The notes below the pieces were generated by a model, which was given only the letters and a program-made list of their open reading frames with translations, ran no database searches and was not told the DNA's origin. A DNA stretch of 56,577 bases. Origin: Actinomycetes bacterium. GTDB lineage: Bacteria > Actinomycetota > Acidimicrobiia > Acidimicrobiales > Palsa-688. The stretch spans positions 1 to 56,577 of the forward strand of contig JAJYMB010000107.1 in the NCBI GenBank assembly GCA_021787365.1. The letters run 5' to 3'. The position numbers and the translations under genes were made by a program. This document shows positions 26,641 through 35,829 of this stretch, piece after piece (the stretch's first letter is position 1; each line of letters opens with the position of its first letter).

Positions 26641-29034
26641 ATGGACATCGCCTGCACTGAGGGCAAGCGGGGGGACGTGGACCACCTCACAGTTGGCGCC
26701 ACGACGGGCAGCCTTCGCCCGACCGCAGCCGCGGCTGCTGGGTCGGCCCACGGGCGCTCGCGCGACCGCAAGGGTGCGAAGGTCCCTGGAGCTACCACCC
26801 CTCGCAACGTCGCCGCCCTCGCGGCCACGGAGGCCATCGGCCGCCTCGAACTGCTCGCCGCCCTGTCCCAGGTGCTCGACAGCGCTCCCGACAGTTATCA
26901 GGGGCTCTCCCGTCGCGCCCTCGAGGTGTGCGTCCCGAGCTTCGCCGACCTGTGCGCCGTCGAGTTGGTCGGCCCACTCGGCAAGCCGCGCACGGTCGCG
27001 TACAGGGTCAGTGCCGAGAGCGGCCTTCACGCCCCCAAGCCTTGGGGCGCGGTCGGGGTGCCCCACACTAGCGCCGGCCCGCTGCTCCTCTTCCAAGGCA
27101 ACGAGGCCGACCCCGGCCTGGCCGAGGTCCGCCGGGCCCTCGGCGCGGAGTCCCTCCTCGTGGTACCGATCGCCTGGCGCGGGATAACGGCGGGCTGCTT
27201 CCTGGCCGCCACCGGGCCGGGGCGCCGGGCGTTCCGCCCGTCGGCGCTGCAAGTCGCCCTCGAGATAGCGGGAAGGCTGGCGACGGCCCTGGAGCGCGCT
27301 GCTCTCCACGAGGAAGCACAGGCGGCCTCTGACGAACAGGCCAGGGCCGTGCGCCGGCTGCGGCGCCTGGCTACGGCAGGAGCCAGGCTGGCGGGCGCCG
27401 CCACGAGCAGGGAAGTGCTCCAGGTCGCCTGCGCCGAAGCCCGGGCACTGCAGCGGGCAGAGGGGGCCGCGGCCAGGTGGTGGACCGCCGACGGCCAGGT
27501 GGTCGAAGCGATGAACGGGCGAGTGGACGAGAGGCTGGCAGAGATCGCTTTCGAGGCTTCCGCCGGCGGGCGGGTGGCGAGGGGCAGGGACTGGGCCGCC
27601 TACCCCCTGCTGCCCAGCCACCCGCGCCGGCGAGCAGCCCTGGTGGTGTTCCGGGCCAAGCCGGCCCCACGAGACGATGAACTGGCCCTGTCTTCGCTGG
27701 CGTCACTTGTCCCGGTAGCTTTCGAGCGTGCGGTCGGGACGGGGACGGCCCTCGCCCAAGAAGCGCGGGTCCGGGCCGTCGTGAGCTCCTCGCCTGTAGC
27801 CCTGGTCGGCCTCGGCCACCAAGACGAAGTCGTGCTCGCCAACCCCGCCGCGCAGCGCCTCTTCGGCTGGCAGGGCACCTCGCCAGAGCTTGCCCTCCCC
27901 GGCGCCCTGGCACCGACGTTCTCCGAGCTCGCAGCCGCCGTCGAAGCGGGCGGGCGCGAACAGACCGCCGTCGTCTCCGCGCCGCCCTACGAGCTGTCCC
28001 TCTCGGCAGCACCCATGCCGGCGATAGCGGGCGGTGGCGACGAGCTGAGGGTGCTCGTGGCGGCCACTGACCTGAGCGAAGTGAAGCGCGCCGAGCGAGC
28101 CTTGGTACAAGCAGAGCGTCTTCAAGCCATGGCGCTCGTCGCCGGCCGGGTAGCGCACGACTTCAACAACCTGCTCACGGTGATCCTGGGCTACACCGAC
28201 CTCCTCCAGCGCGGCGCCGGCGAAGAAGCGAGCCGGGTAGCTGCGGCCAACATCGCCCGGGCCGCAGGCCGAGCCGCATCGCTCACCGAGCAGCTGCTGG
28301 GCATGGCCGGTGGCAAGCGGGACGGTACGAATGCTGCCGACCTGGCCGCCCAACTCCGCGAAATGGTCCCAGTCCTAGAGCGCCTTGCCGGCAATGTGCT
28401 GGTCTCTGTCAGCGCGTCCCCCGGACCGGTACCGGTGGCCATGGTCCCCTCCGGCGCTGAACAAGTCGTGCTCAACCTCGCCCTCAACGCGCTCCAGGCC
28501 ATGGGGTGCAGCGGCCACCTGGACATAGATCTGTCCTTGGCAAGCGGCGCCGGCCAGGAGGGCCCGCCCGACGCCAGAGCCGCCGACCAGCAGGCGGCCG
28601 AGACGCCTCGATGGGCCGTCCTCACCGTCTCCGACAGCGGGCCAGGGATGACGGACGAAGTCCTGGCCCGCTGCCTGGAGCCGTTTTTCACGACCAAAAA
28701 GGGCCCGAGCGGCACTGGCCTCGGGCTGCCCAGCGTCCACGGCTTGGTGAGCGAGGCCGGCGGCCAACTGGTGATCCGGAGCGCCCCTGGTGAGGGCACG
28801 ACCGTCGAGGTACGGCTACCCGTCGTCGACGAGGTGCCGGTACAAGCGGAAGCTTCGCCGGGCAGAGCTTGGGCCGAGGCCGGCCATGACTACCTCGTGC
28901 CGGCGGGTGGTCTCCTCGATGCGATGGGCTTCAGGGCTCGAAGCGGTAGCCGACGCCCCTCACGGTCTTCAACCAGCGTGGCTGCTCGGAGTCCTTCTCG
29001 ACCTTCCGGCGCAGCCGCCTCATGTGCTCGGTGA
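26641..29034 (+). CDS. Sensor histidine kinase (GAF/PAS-type, soluble)
   Basis: A 797-residue protein. About residues 75-230 and 240-360 look like two GAF-like sensor domains; about 375-485 is PAS-like, with SSSPVALVGLGHQDEVVLANPAAQRLFGW. The HisKA helix has VAHDFNNLLTVILGYTDLL with phospho-acceptor H506, followed by the catalytic domain: N box with N616, DSGPGM and GTGLGLPSV. No membrane segment is seen, so it should sense a cytoplasmic signal. It starts from AGGAGAGG-ATG. Its 3' end overlaps the convergent response-regulator gene by 104 bp. It lies between two T4P loci, so pilus control is a plausible but unproven role. Confidence 0.88.
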   Translation: MDIACTEGKRGDVDHLTVGATTGSLRPTAAAAAGSAHGRSRDRKGAKVPGATTPRNVAALAATEAIGRLELLAALSQVLDSAPDSYQGLSRRALEVCVPSFADLCAVELVGPLGKPRTVAYRVSAESGLHAPKPWGAVGVPHTSAGPLLLFQGNEADPGLAEVRRALGAESLLVVPIAWRGITAGCFLAATGPGRRAFRPSALQVALEIAGRLATALERAALHEEAQAASDEQARAVRRLRRLATAGARLAGAATSREVLQVACAEARALQRAEGAAARWWTADGQVVEAMNGRVDERLAEIAFEASAGGRVARGRDWAAYPLLPSHPRRRAALVVFRAKPAPRDDELALSSLASLVPVAFERAVGTGTALAQEARVRAVVSSSPVALVGLGHQDEVVLANPAAQRLFGWQGTSPELALPGALAPTFSELAAAVEAGGREQTAVVSAPPYELSLSAAPMPAIAGGGDELRVLVAATDLSEVKRAERALVQAERLQAMALVAGRVAHDFNNLLTVILGYTDLLQRGAGEEASRVAAANIARAAGRAASLTEQLLGMAGGKRDGTNAADLAAQLREMVPVLERLAGNVLVSVSASPGPVPVAMVPSGAEQVVLNLALNALQAMGCSGHLDIDLSLASGAGQEGPPDARAADQQAAETPRWAVLTVSDSGPGMTDEVLARCLEPFFTTKKGPSGTGLGLPSVHGLVSEAGGQLVIRSAPGEGTTVEVRLPVVDEVPVQAEASPGRAWAEAGHDYLVPAGGLLDAMGFRARSGSRRPSRSSTSVAARSPSRPSGAAASCAR

Positions 29035-29635
29035 CGGTCGCCTCGTCCTGCCAGCCCGACCGGGACGACCAGACCTGCTCGAGCAGCTGGCCCCGGGTGA
29101 ACACCTGCCGCGGCGAGCGGGCCAGGAAAGCAAGCAGGTCGAACTCCTTGGCCGTCAGCGGAACGAGCGCACCGTCGACTCGGACCTCGCGGGTGGGCTC
29201 GTCCACCACTATCCCCTCGCTCTTGCCGGCCGCAGGCGCCGGGGTCTCGCCACTGCCGCGGCGGGAGCGGCGCAGCACCGAGCCGACGCGGGCCACCAGT
29301 TCCATGGGGGCGAACGGCTTGACGAGGTAGTCGTCGGCCCCGAGGCGCAGCCCGAGCACCCGGTCGGCGGGGTCGCCGAGGCCGCTTATAAAGATCACCG
29401 GTATTTCCTTGGTTTTGTGGAGCTCCGCCAGCACCGCCCGGCCGTCGTCTTCGCCAAGGCTGATGTCCAGCACGACGAGGTCAAAACTTTCCCCTCGCGC
29501 CTTTTGGAGCGCTGTAGCCGCGTCGGCCGCCAAGGCCACGTCGTAGCCCTCGCTCGACAAGACCACCCGGAGCAACCCCGCGAGCTGTTCGTCGTCGTCC
29601 ACGACGAGCACCCGGCCCTTGGCAGATTCTCCCAT
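28931..29635 (-). CDS. OmpR/PhoB-type response regulator
   Basis: A 234-residue regulator. The receiver domain has the acid pocket D13/D14, phospho-acceptor D57 (VVLD), S84 and K106 (LVKPF). A winged-helix DNA-binding domain from about 140 ends with the usual RWLKTVRGVGYRFEP. ATG 29635 is chosen because the receiver starts nine residues later; the open frame upstream is long but lacks homology. The stop lies within the 3' end of the convergent kinase gene. The kinase is the likely partner by position, although the two genes face each other rather than forming an operon. Confidence 0.92.
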   Translation of the reverse strand: MGESAKGRVLVVDDDEQLAGLLRVVLSSEGYDVALAADAATALQKARGESFDLVVLDISLGEDDGRAVLAELHKTKEIPVIFISGLGDPADRVLGLRLGADDYLVKPFAPMELVARVGSVLRRSRRGSGETPAPAAGKSEGIVVDEPTREVRVDGALVPLTAKEFDLLAFLARSPRQVFTRGQLLEQVWSSRSGWQDEATVTEHMRRLRRKVEKDSEQPRWLKTVRGVGYRFEP

Positions 29636-29726
29636 GACCCTAAGCAAGGATAGTCCGGCGAAAATTGTGCCGCCGTTGTGACGGCGGAGGGGAGGGGGTG
29701 ACCTGCCCCTAGCACAGTAAGGGGCA

Positions 29727-30218
29727 GTGGACAGAAACCGACCCGACCTCTTCCTAGTCCGCCCGGGAGGGCACCCGGCATCCGCGCCGCACGAGCGGCG
29801 CCCCGAGAAGCGAGCACAAGAAGTCCTCATAGTGGGCGTGGACGACTGGGCCATCGCGGAGGCCGCGGACCACCTGACTGGCGCCGGGCGAAAGGTGCAC
29901 CGCTGCTCGGAAAGCGCAGAAGCGCCGTTCCCCTGCAACGCCCTCGTCCCCGGGCGCGGCTGCCCGCTCGACCGTCGGACCGTCGACGTAGTCCTGGACG
30001 TCCACAGCAGCGCCCGTCCCGGCCTCCGTCTGTCGGAAATGGGTGCCGTGTGTGGCCTCCGAGACGGTCTCCCTCTCGTGGTCGCGGGCATTTCCGACGG
30101 CTCGGTCCTCGCCCCGTGGGCGCACGAGATCCCCGTCGGCGGCGAGATCGTCCCCAACTGCGACGAAGCCGTACGTTCTCATTCCCATTCGCACCGAGCA
30201 ACGAAAGAGCGTGACTGA
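29727..30218 (+). CDS. Conserved-looking hypothetical protein upstream of pilB
   Basis: A 163-residue protein with a basic, Pro/Arg-rich N-terminus, then a compact domain: VLIVGVDDWAIAEAADHL, a Cys region (PFPCNALVPGRGCPLD) and VDVVLDVHSS. It resembles small uncharacterised actinobacterial proteins but I cannot name a family. GTG 29727 has AAGGGG close upstream. Its end overlaps the start of pilB, so they are translationally coupled and the product may act with this pilus system. Confidence 0.6.
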   Translation: MDRNRPDLFLVRPGGHPASAPHERRPEKRAQEVLIVGVDDWAIAEAADHLTGAGRKVHRCSESAEAPFPCNALVPGRGCPLDRRTVDVVLDVHSSARPGLRLSEMGAVCGLRDGLPLVVAGISDGSVLAPWAHEIPVGGEIVPNCDEAVRSHSHSHRATKERD

Positions 30219-31761
30219 GATGGCACTCTGGGCAAGGGGCGCAGGCAAGCACACGGCGGGGTCGCCACGACCTGGGCCGGCTGAGGGAACCGGAAAAGCG
30301 AGCCCCGTTGACGGCGCTTACACGACGAGCGCCGTGCCTGCTCCCGTCGCGGTGATCGAGCTCGGGGAGGAGTTCGACGCGAAGGACGGCGGGCCGGACG
30401 CTTTCGATCTCGGCGAGCTGTTGCTACCAGACCCCTTGGAGCTGGCGCCCGAGCCACCTCCTCCCGCCCGCCCCGAAACCCGCCCCGTTTCCCCGGCCAA
30501 CGGCACAGCTTCCGACGTCGACCGTCTCGTCAACGCCTTCGTGGCCACCGAGGGAGGGCGTTCCCCTGCAGTCGCCATCAAGGAGGAAGCCTCGAGCTCC
30601 GGCTCGCCCATTGCCCAGCTCGTCAACAAGCTCGTAGCCGACGCCCTCGCCAAGCGCGCCTCCGACGTGCACGTCGAGCCGACAGACGGCGAACTACGGG
30701 TCCGCTTCCGCATCGACGGGAGCCTCGTCGACGTCCACTCGTTGCCGTCCAGCTTGGCGGCCCCCCTGGTGAGCCGCATCAAGATCCTCGCCAACATGAA
30801 CATCGTCGAGCGCCGGCGCCCCCAGGACGGCCAGTTCGCCCTCGATCTCAACGGGGGTGGCGTGGACGTGAGGGTCTCGACGATCGCGACGGTCTTTGGC
30901 GAGAAGTGCGTCATGCGCCTGCTCGACAAGCAACGCTCTCTTCTCGAGCTGCACGAGCTTGGCATGCCGGCCGACACGCACACCTCGTACTCCAAGATGG
31001 TCCGTTCGCCTTTCGGGATGGTAGTTTCTGCCGGCCCTACCGGGAGCGGGAAGACCACCACCCTCTACGCCACCCTGGCCGAGATCGACGAGCGGGCGCG
31101 CAACATCGTCACGATCGAAGACCCGGTCGAGGCGGTGTTCCCCACGGTCAACCAGATCCAGACCAACGAACAGGCCGGGATCACCTTCGCAGACGGCCTG
31201 CGGGCGATCCTGCGCCAAGACCCCGACGTCGTGATGGTGGGCGAGATCCGCGACATAGACACCGCCCGCATCGCCGTCCAAGCCTCCCTCACCGGTCACT
31301 TCGTGCTCACTTCGCTCCACGCGACCGACTCCGTGGCGGCGCTGCACAGGTTCCTCGACATGGGCATCGAAGCGTTCCTCATTGCCTCGTCGGTGCTCGG
31401 AATCGTGAGCCAGCGCCTCGTACGCCGCACGTGCCGCTCCTGCGCCGCGCCCCACGTGCCCAGTGCCGAGGAGATGGCTTTCTACGAAGAAGCGGGCGGA
31501 CGGCCAAAAGAAGTCTTCCTGCAGGGTCGGGGTTGCAGCGCCTGCGCCGGTACCGGCTACAAGGACCGTATCGGGGTGTACGAGTTTTTGCACATGACGC
31601 CCGAACTACGGCGGCTCCTGGTCGGCTGGGCGACCCAGGACGAGCTGCGCCGAGTCGCCATCAACCAAGGCCTGCGCACTCTCCGGGCCGAGGGCGTGGC
31701 CCTCGTGGAGCAGGACGTGACGACCATTTCCGAAGTCATCCGGAGCATCTACTCGTTGTGA
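30211..31761 (+). CDS. pilB: PilB/GspE-type assembly ATPase lacking MshEN, locus 2
   Basis: A 516-residue assembly ATPase. The C-terminal motor is complete: Walker A GPTGSGKT (275-282), Asp box TIEDPVE, Walker B DPDVVMVGEIRD, His box GHFVLTSLHA, and the four-Cys zinc site (CRSC and CSAC). The N-terminal about 130 residues are not an MshEN domain but an Ala/Pro-rich acidic segment (with PDPLELAPEPPPPARPE), so this PilB lacks the usual regulatory or PilC/PilM-contact region. GTG 30211 (weak SD GAAAGAG) overlaps the upstream gene; ATG 30220 is the alternative. It is followed by pilC after 18 bp. Confidence 0.9.
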   Translation: MTEMALWARGAGKHTAGSPRPGPAEGTGKASPVDGAYTTSAVPAPVAVIELGEEFDAKDGGPDAFDLGELLLPDPLELAPEPPPPARPETRPVSPANGTASDVDRLVNAFVATEGGRSPAVAIKEEASSSGSPIAQLVNKLVADALAKRASDVHVEPTDGELRVRFRIDGSLVDVHSLPSSLAAPLVSRIKILANMNIVERRRPQDGQFALDLNGGGVDVRVSTIATVFGEKCVMRLLDKQRSLLELHELGMPADTHTSYSKMVRSPFGMVVSAGPTGSGKTTTLYATLAEIDERARNIVTIEDPVEAVFPTVNQIQTNEQAGITFADGLRAILRQDPDVVMVGEIRDIDTARIAVQASLTGHFVLTSLHATDSVAALHRFLDMGIEAFLIASSVLGIVSQRLVRRTCRSCAAPHVPSAEEMAFYEEAGGRPKEVFLQGRGCSACAGTGYKDRIGVYEFLHMTPELRRLLVGWATQDELRRVAINQGLRTLRAEGVALVEQDVTTISEVIRSIYSL

Positions 31762-31779
31762 GGGAGAGGTCAAGGGAAA

Positions 31780-32988
31780 ATGCCTAAGTTCCGCTTTGCT
31801 GCCGCTTCCGGGGACGGGAGCGTCGTCACCGGCATCGAAGGGGCCGACACCATGGGCTCGCTCCACGAAGCCCTGGTCGAGCGGCACCTGCAGCCGATCA
31901 CGATAACGCCCAAGAAGAACTTCCTCAATTTCGAGATCACCGCCAAGAAGGTGAAAAAGCGCGACTTGATGCACCTCTGCCGCCAGCTCGCGGTCTTCGT
32001 CCGCTCCGGGATCCCGCTTCTCGACGCGCTCGCCGTGCTCTCGGAGGAGTCGAGCGACAAGACCATGACCAGCGCCCTCGGCGGCATGCGGATGTCGCTC
32101 GAAGCGGGGACGCACTTCTCCGAGGCCGCGGCCATGCACCCCGAACTGTTCCCCGCCTTCGCGGTCGAGGTGCTCCGCTCGGCCGAACTGACCGGCAACC
32201 TCGACGCCGTGCTCGACCAGTTGGGCGACTACCTGGAACGGGAAGCCGAAACCTCCCGCAGGGTGAAGTCCGCGCTCGCCTACCCGATAATCGTCGTCTG
32301 TTTGGCCATAGTCGTGTCCAGCGTGCTGGTCGTCTACGTGCTCCCCAAGTTCAAGAGCTTCTTCGCTTCCCTCAACGCCAAGCTCCCCCTCCCCACCCGG
32401 ATGCTCCTCGCCCTCGGCGGCTGGACCGGTAAGTACGGCCCCTACGTCGCCGGCGGTCTAATCGTCCTCGGGGTACTCGGCTTCCTCGCCACGCGGACGG
32501 CCAAAGGCAAGGAACTGAAAGACCGCCTGCTGCTCAAGCTGCCCGTCGTGGGCGACATGTTCCACATCGCCATCGTCGAGAGGTTCCTGAGATTGCTGTC
32601 GTCGATGGTCGTCGCTGGCGTCAACCTGCCCGAGGCGGTCGCCGTCACCACGGCCGCCACCAAAAACATCGTGTTCCGCAACCGCCTGACCCAGGCCCGC
32701 GCCGCCATGATGCGCGGCGAAGGCCTCGCCGGACCGCTCACCGCCACGGGCATGTTCCCGGGCGCCACCCGGCGCATGATCGCCGTCGGCGAGAGCACCG
32801 GCAACCTCGACGACCAGCTCCAGGCCGCCGCCCACTACCTCGACCGAGAGCTCGAGTACAAGATCAACCGCTTCACGATGTTGATGGAGCCGGCCGTCAT
32901 CATCGCCGTCGGCGTGATCGTCGGCTTCGTGGCCATCGCCCTCATCTCCGCCATGTACGGCATCTACCGCCAGGTACACATCCAATGA
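31780..32988 (+). CDS. pilC: PilC/GspF platform protein, locus 2
   Basis: A 402-residue GspF-family protein with two repeats: LCRQLAVFVRSGIPLLDAL (about 68-86) and FLRLLSSMVVAGVNLPEAV (about 269-287), each followed by hydrophobic helices, and the GNLDAVLDQL and GESTGNLDDQL turns. It begins with the usual F-x-Y/F-strand start (PKFRFAAASGDGS). Clearly a paralogue of the gene at 23571 but diverged, so the two loci are not a recent duplication. The stop overlaps the next gene (ATGA), giving translational coupling to the large minor pilin. Confidence 0.93.
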   Translation: MPKFRFAAASGDGSVVTGIEGADTMGSLHEALVERHLQPITITPKKNFLNFEITAKKVKKRDLMHLCRQLAVFVRSGIPLLDALAVLSEESSDKTMTSALGGMRMSLEAGTHFSEAAAMHPELFPAFAVEVLRSAELTGNLDAVLDQLGDYLEREAETSRRVKSALAYPIIVVCLAIVVSSVLVVYVLPKFKSFFASLNAKLPLPTRMLLALGGWTGKYGPYVAGGLIVLGVLGFLATRTAKGKELKDRLLLKLPVVGDMFHIAIVERFLRLLSSMVVAGVNLPEAVAVTTAATKNIVFRNRLTQARAAMMRGEGLAGPLTATGMFPGATRRMIAVGESTGNLDDQLQAAAHYLDRELEYKINRFTMLMEPAVIIAVGVIVGFVAIALISAMYGIYRQVHIQ

Positions 32989-35243
32989 CCAGGCGCCATC
33001 GTGGCGACCGGCGCCGGTCTCGGCGCACCGACGCGGGGTTTACGTTGCCCGAGCTCCTTGTCGCCATCGTCATCATGCCCCTGATCATCGGGGCCGTCGC
33101 TACGGCGGTCATCACGTTGTTCAACCAGACATCTCCTAACGACCCACATGGCGCCCAGACTCGGCTGCTAGCTTCCGACGACGCACAGCTGACCTCGGCG
33201 TATTACGTGCGCGATGTGGAGAGTGCCACGACCATCTACACTCCTGGCGGCGGCGGGACTTGGGACTACAGCACCTGGCAACCCTGCGGGTCCGGTACGC
33301 CCCTCCTCGGCCTTCAGTGGGCCAATGGGTCGACCGAAGTGCTCTACTCGGTGTCCACCGGCGCGAGCCCGGCGCTCGACCGCTACTTCTGCGGGTCAAC
33401 CACGAGTAAGGCGACACTGGCGGCAAACATCTTCAACGGCCTTAGCAACCCATCACCGTCGCTGACGACCAACAATGGTGATGTCGTCCTCAGTAGTGGC
33501 AATGGCTCCGTGTCCTTTACGGTGAGCTGCTCACCCGCCTGCAGCGGGACGGGACCTTACCAGCTGACCGGCCCGAAGGCTGTTGTTGTGACCAGCGTCC
33601 AGCTTGCCGTGCAAGAAAACCTGAACGGTTACAAGTACTCCATCACCGGCACACCCAGTCTTTCCAACGGCGGAGGTGGGGGCACATCTGGCCCTCCTGG
33701 CTCGAGCGTGACGCCGCCCTTGCTGATCGACCCACAGGGGTCCGCCGCTTACCCACCCCTCTATGCCGGCAACTGCAGCATGCAGGTGAACGGCGTCGCC
33801 GCGGTGGACGCTCCCAACAGCGGCTCGGTATACCTCGACAACAAAGGCAACATAACTGCCAGCGGTATCTACACCGCTGACGCCTCGGACCCGTCTGGAG
33901 CGATGACTGGCCCGGGCGGTCAGCCCAAAGGGAGTTACCCGCAACCTCCCCTCGCGGGCGGGCAGATAACCGACCCCTACAGCGTCCTGACCCCCACTGC
34001 GCCAACCGTTTCCGAGAGCTCCTACGGCGGCTATCCGGTGTACGTAGAGACGGCTAACCCCTGGACGCCACAGGGGCAACTCAACCCTGGCATCTATATC
34101 GTCGAGCACGGCATGAAATTGGCGGGCAGCAACGGCGTCTCTGGCAACGTGCTCATATACGTGACTGGTGGCAACGTGGACCTTTCAGGGCAGGGCAACG
34201 TTCTCTTGCAGTCTCTAGACCCCTACTGGGAGGGCGGTTACGCCGTACAGGCTGATGGGTCTCGCACTCGGGTCAACGAGACGACACCAACACCGCCCAC
34301 CCTGCCCGAACCCGTGCTTTGGGTCGCCAGCACCGACACCGGGGCAACCGTCACCCTTGGCGGCAACGGCAACGCCACCACGATCAATGGCGCCATCTAC
34401 GCACCGACGGCGTCAGTGCAGATAAACGGAGGCGGTAACGGAGGATCGGTGAGCGCCGACCAACTCGAGGCCGGCTCCCTGTCGTGCAATGGAGGAGGCC
34501 GCAGCCCCGACAACGTACTTATAGGTACGCTTCAGGCTACTGGCACGATCGACTACCCCACGAATTCGACGATAGCTTTGGGCAACTCCGACACGGACAC
34601 GGCCACCGTCGAAGCACCTCCTAACACCACCCTCAGCGGGACCGTGACCTTCTACTTGTGCGACAGCTCCATCGGCTGCGATAGCTCCACCGGCGTCCAG
34701 GTCGGCAGCCCCGTCACCCTGCCCGCCAGCACCAACGGCTCCTCGACCGCCACGTCGCCACCAGTGACACCCGTCACTGAGGGCTCGTGGTGCTTCGCCG
34801 CCTACTTCACGCCGGCAAGCTCAATATCTCTGTACCCGTCCGCCGACACCTCCCAGGACGGCTGCTTTACAGTCCTCAACGCTCCCAACGCGCCGGACAT
34901 CACGTACCCTACGTCTTCCGGCCCCAACTGCTATAGCTCCCCAGGGGGCTCCTGCCCACAGTGGGAAGGCGCCATCACGGGGACGGCCACCGACAGCAAC
35001 GGCACCGTCCTCTCGGTCCAGGTAGCGATCCAACAGCCCGGGAACGGCACCTGGTGGGACGCCCTCACCGGCACGTGGGTGCCCTCGCAGACATGGAACC
35101 AGGCTACGGGTACAAGCACCTGGGACCTGCCCTTCTCCAATTTCCCTCCCGGTGACACTGGCTACTACACGGTGTGGGCTGACGCCACTGATGTCCACGG
35201 CACCGGCCCTGCCTCGTCGGTGTCCTTCGAGTGGGCGGGGTAA
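32985..35243 (+). CDS. Large minor pilin/adhesin with PilW-type N-terminus
   Basis: A 752-residue protein with a basic leader and the cleavage motif DAG|FTLPELLVAIVIMPLIIGA (Glu at +5), so it should be processed by PilD and incorporated at the pilus. After the helix comes a Ser/Thr/Gly-rich exported region of about 700 residues. It contains a beta-solenoid-like module at about 460-500 (TINGAIYAPTASVQINGGG), the same kind as in the PilX-type protein at 12225, an Ig-like region (TLSGTVTFYLCDSS) and a C-terminal Ig-like part (ITGTATDSNGTVLSVQVAIQ). A tip adhesin is the likely role. It overlaps pilC by 4 bp. Confidence 0.8.
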   Translation: MTRRHRGDRRRSRRTDAGFTLPELLVAIVIMPLIIGAVATAVITLFNQTSPNDPHGAQTRLLASDDAQLTSAYYVRDVESATTIYTPGGGGTWDYSTWQPCGSGTPLLGLQWANGSTEVLYSVSTGASPALDRYFCGSTTSKATLAANIFNGLSNPSPSLTTNNGDVVLSSGNGSVSFTVSCSPACSGTGPYQLTGPKAVVVTSVQLAVQENLNGYKYSITGTPSLSNGGGGGTSGPPGSSVTPPLLIDPQGSAAYPPLYAGNCSMQVNGVAAVDAPNSGSVYLDNKGNITASGIYTADASDPSGAMTGPGGQPKGSYPQPPLAGGQITDPYSVLTPTAPTVSESSYGGYPVYVETANPWTPQGQLNPGIYIVEHGMKLAGSNGVSGNVLIYVTGGNVDLSGQGNVLLQSLDPYWEGGYAVQADGSRTRVNETTPTPPTLPEPVLWVASTDTGATVTLGGNGNATTINGAIYAPTASVQINGGGNGGSVSADQLEAGSLSCNGGGRSPDNVLIGTLQATGTIDYPTNSTIALGNSDTDTATVEAPPNTTLSGTVTFYLCDSSIGCDSSTGVQVGSPVTLPASTNGSSTATSPPVTPVTEGSWCFAAYFTPASSISLYPSADTSQDGCFTVLNAPNAPDITYPTSSGPNCYSSPGGSCPQWEGAITGTATDSNGTVLSVQVAIQQPGNGTWWDALTGTWVPSQTWNQATGTSTWDLPFSNFPPGDTGYYTVWADATDVHGTGPASSVSFEWAG

Positions 35244-35249
35244 CGGGCT

Positions 35250-35828
35250 ATGCACAGACCACGGCCATCTCGGCACTTCAACCATCTGACCAGGCTTGCC
35301 CACCTGCGCCGGTCACACTTTGCGGCGCAGGACAGCCCCGGCAGTTGCAACCACGAGCGAGGCGATACCCTCATCGAGATCTTGGTCTCCATAACCATTA
35401 TCGGCATCGTCGTGGCCGCGCTGTTCAACGGGCTGATCGAGACAACCATGGGCTCGGTCACCCACCGCAGCCTCGTAAACCTGGACAATCTCGCTCAGAG
35501 CTACCTGGAGACCGCCGAGTACGACATCCAGCAGGCCGGACATTTCCAAACCTGCTCTTCGGCCGACAACTACACCAACGAGCTCACGTCTCTCGGCTGG
35601 GCGGTCCCCAGCTTCTATGCCCACTACACCGTCAGCGTGACCCGGGTCGAGTACTGGACCACCGCGAGCGGCTGGGTGTCCACCTGCCCAGCCGGCACGA
35701 CTGGGATCCAGCAGATCGACGTGACAGCTCTAGCCCCGGACCACTCGAGCGTGCAGCTTGCCGGCGTAGTCCGAGATCCGAAGTACGCGTCGACATACCA
35801 GACTTGCTACAACCAGGGGGCTTGCTGA
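35250..35828 (+). CDS. PilV-like minor prepilin
   Basis: A 192-residue protein with a long leader (about 38 residues, basic) and the motif ERG|DTLIEILVSITIIGIVVAAL, Glu at +5 but Asp instead of Phe at +1, which PilD tolerates but methylates differently. The rest is a minor-pilin head with Cys residues near the C-terminus (YQTCYNQGAC). It lies 6 bp after the large adhesin gene and 1 bp before the PilX-like gene. Confidence 0.78.
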   Translation: MHRPRPSRHFNHLTRLAHLRRSHFAAQDSPGSCNHERGDTLIEILVSITIIGIVVAALFNGLIETTMGSVTHRSLVNLDNLAQSYLETAEYDIQQAGHFQTCSSADNYTNELTSLGWAVPSFYAHYTVSVTRVEYWTTASGWVSTCPAGTTGIQQIDVTALAPDHSSVQLAGVVRDPKYASTYQTCYNQGAC

Positions 35829-35829
35829 C

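Noticed and set aside
26461..27621. Long minus-strand frame
   Set aside because: Antisense to the histidine kinase, with no domain and shadow-like composition.
29636..30157. Upstream extension of the response regulator
   Set aside because: The frame is open but the receiver domain begins at the ATG 29635 and the extra region overlaps the divergent hypothetical gene.
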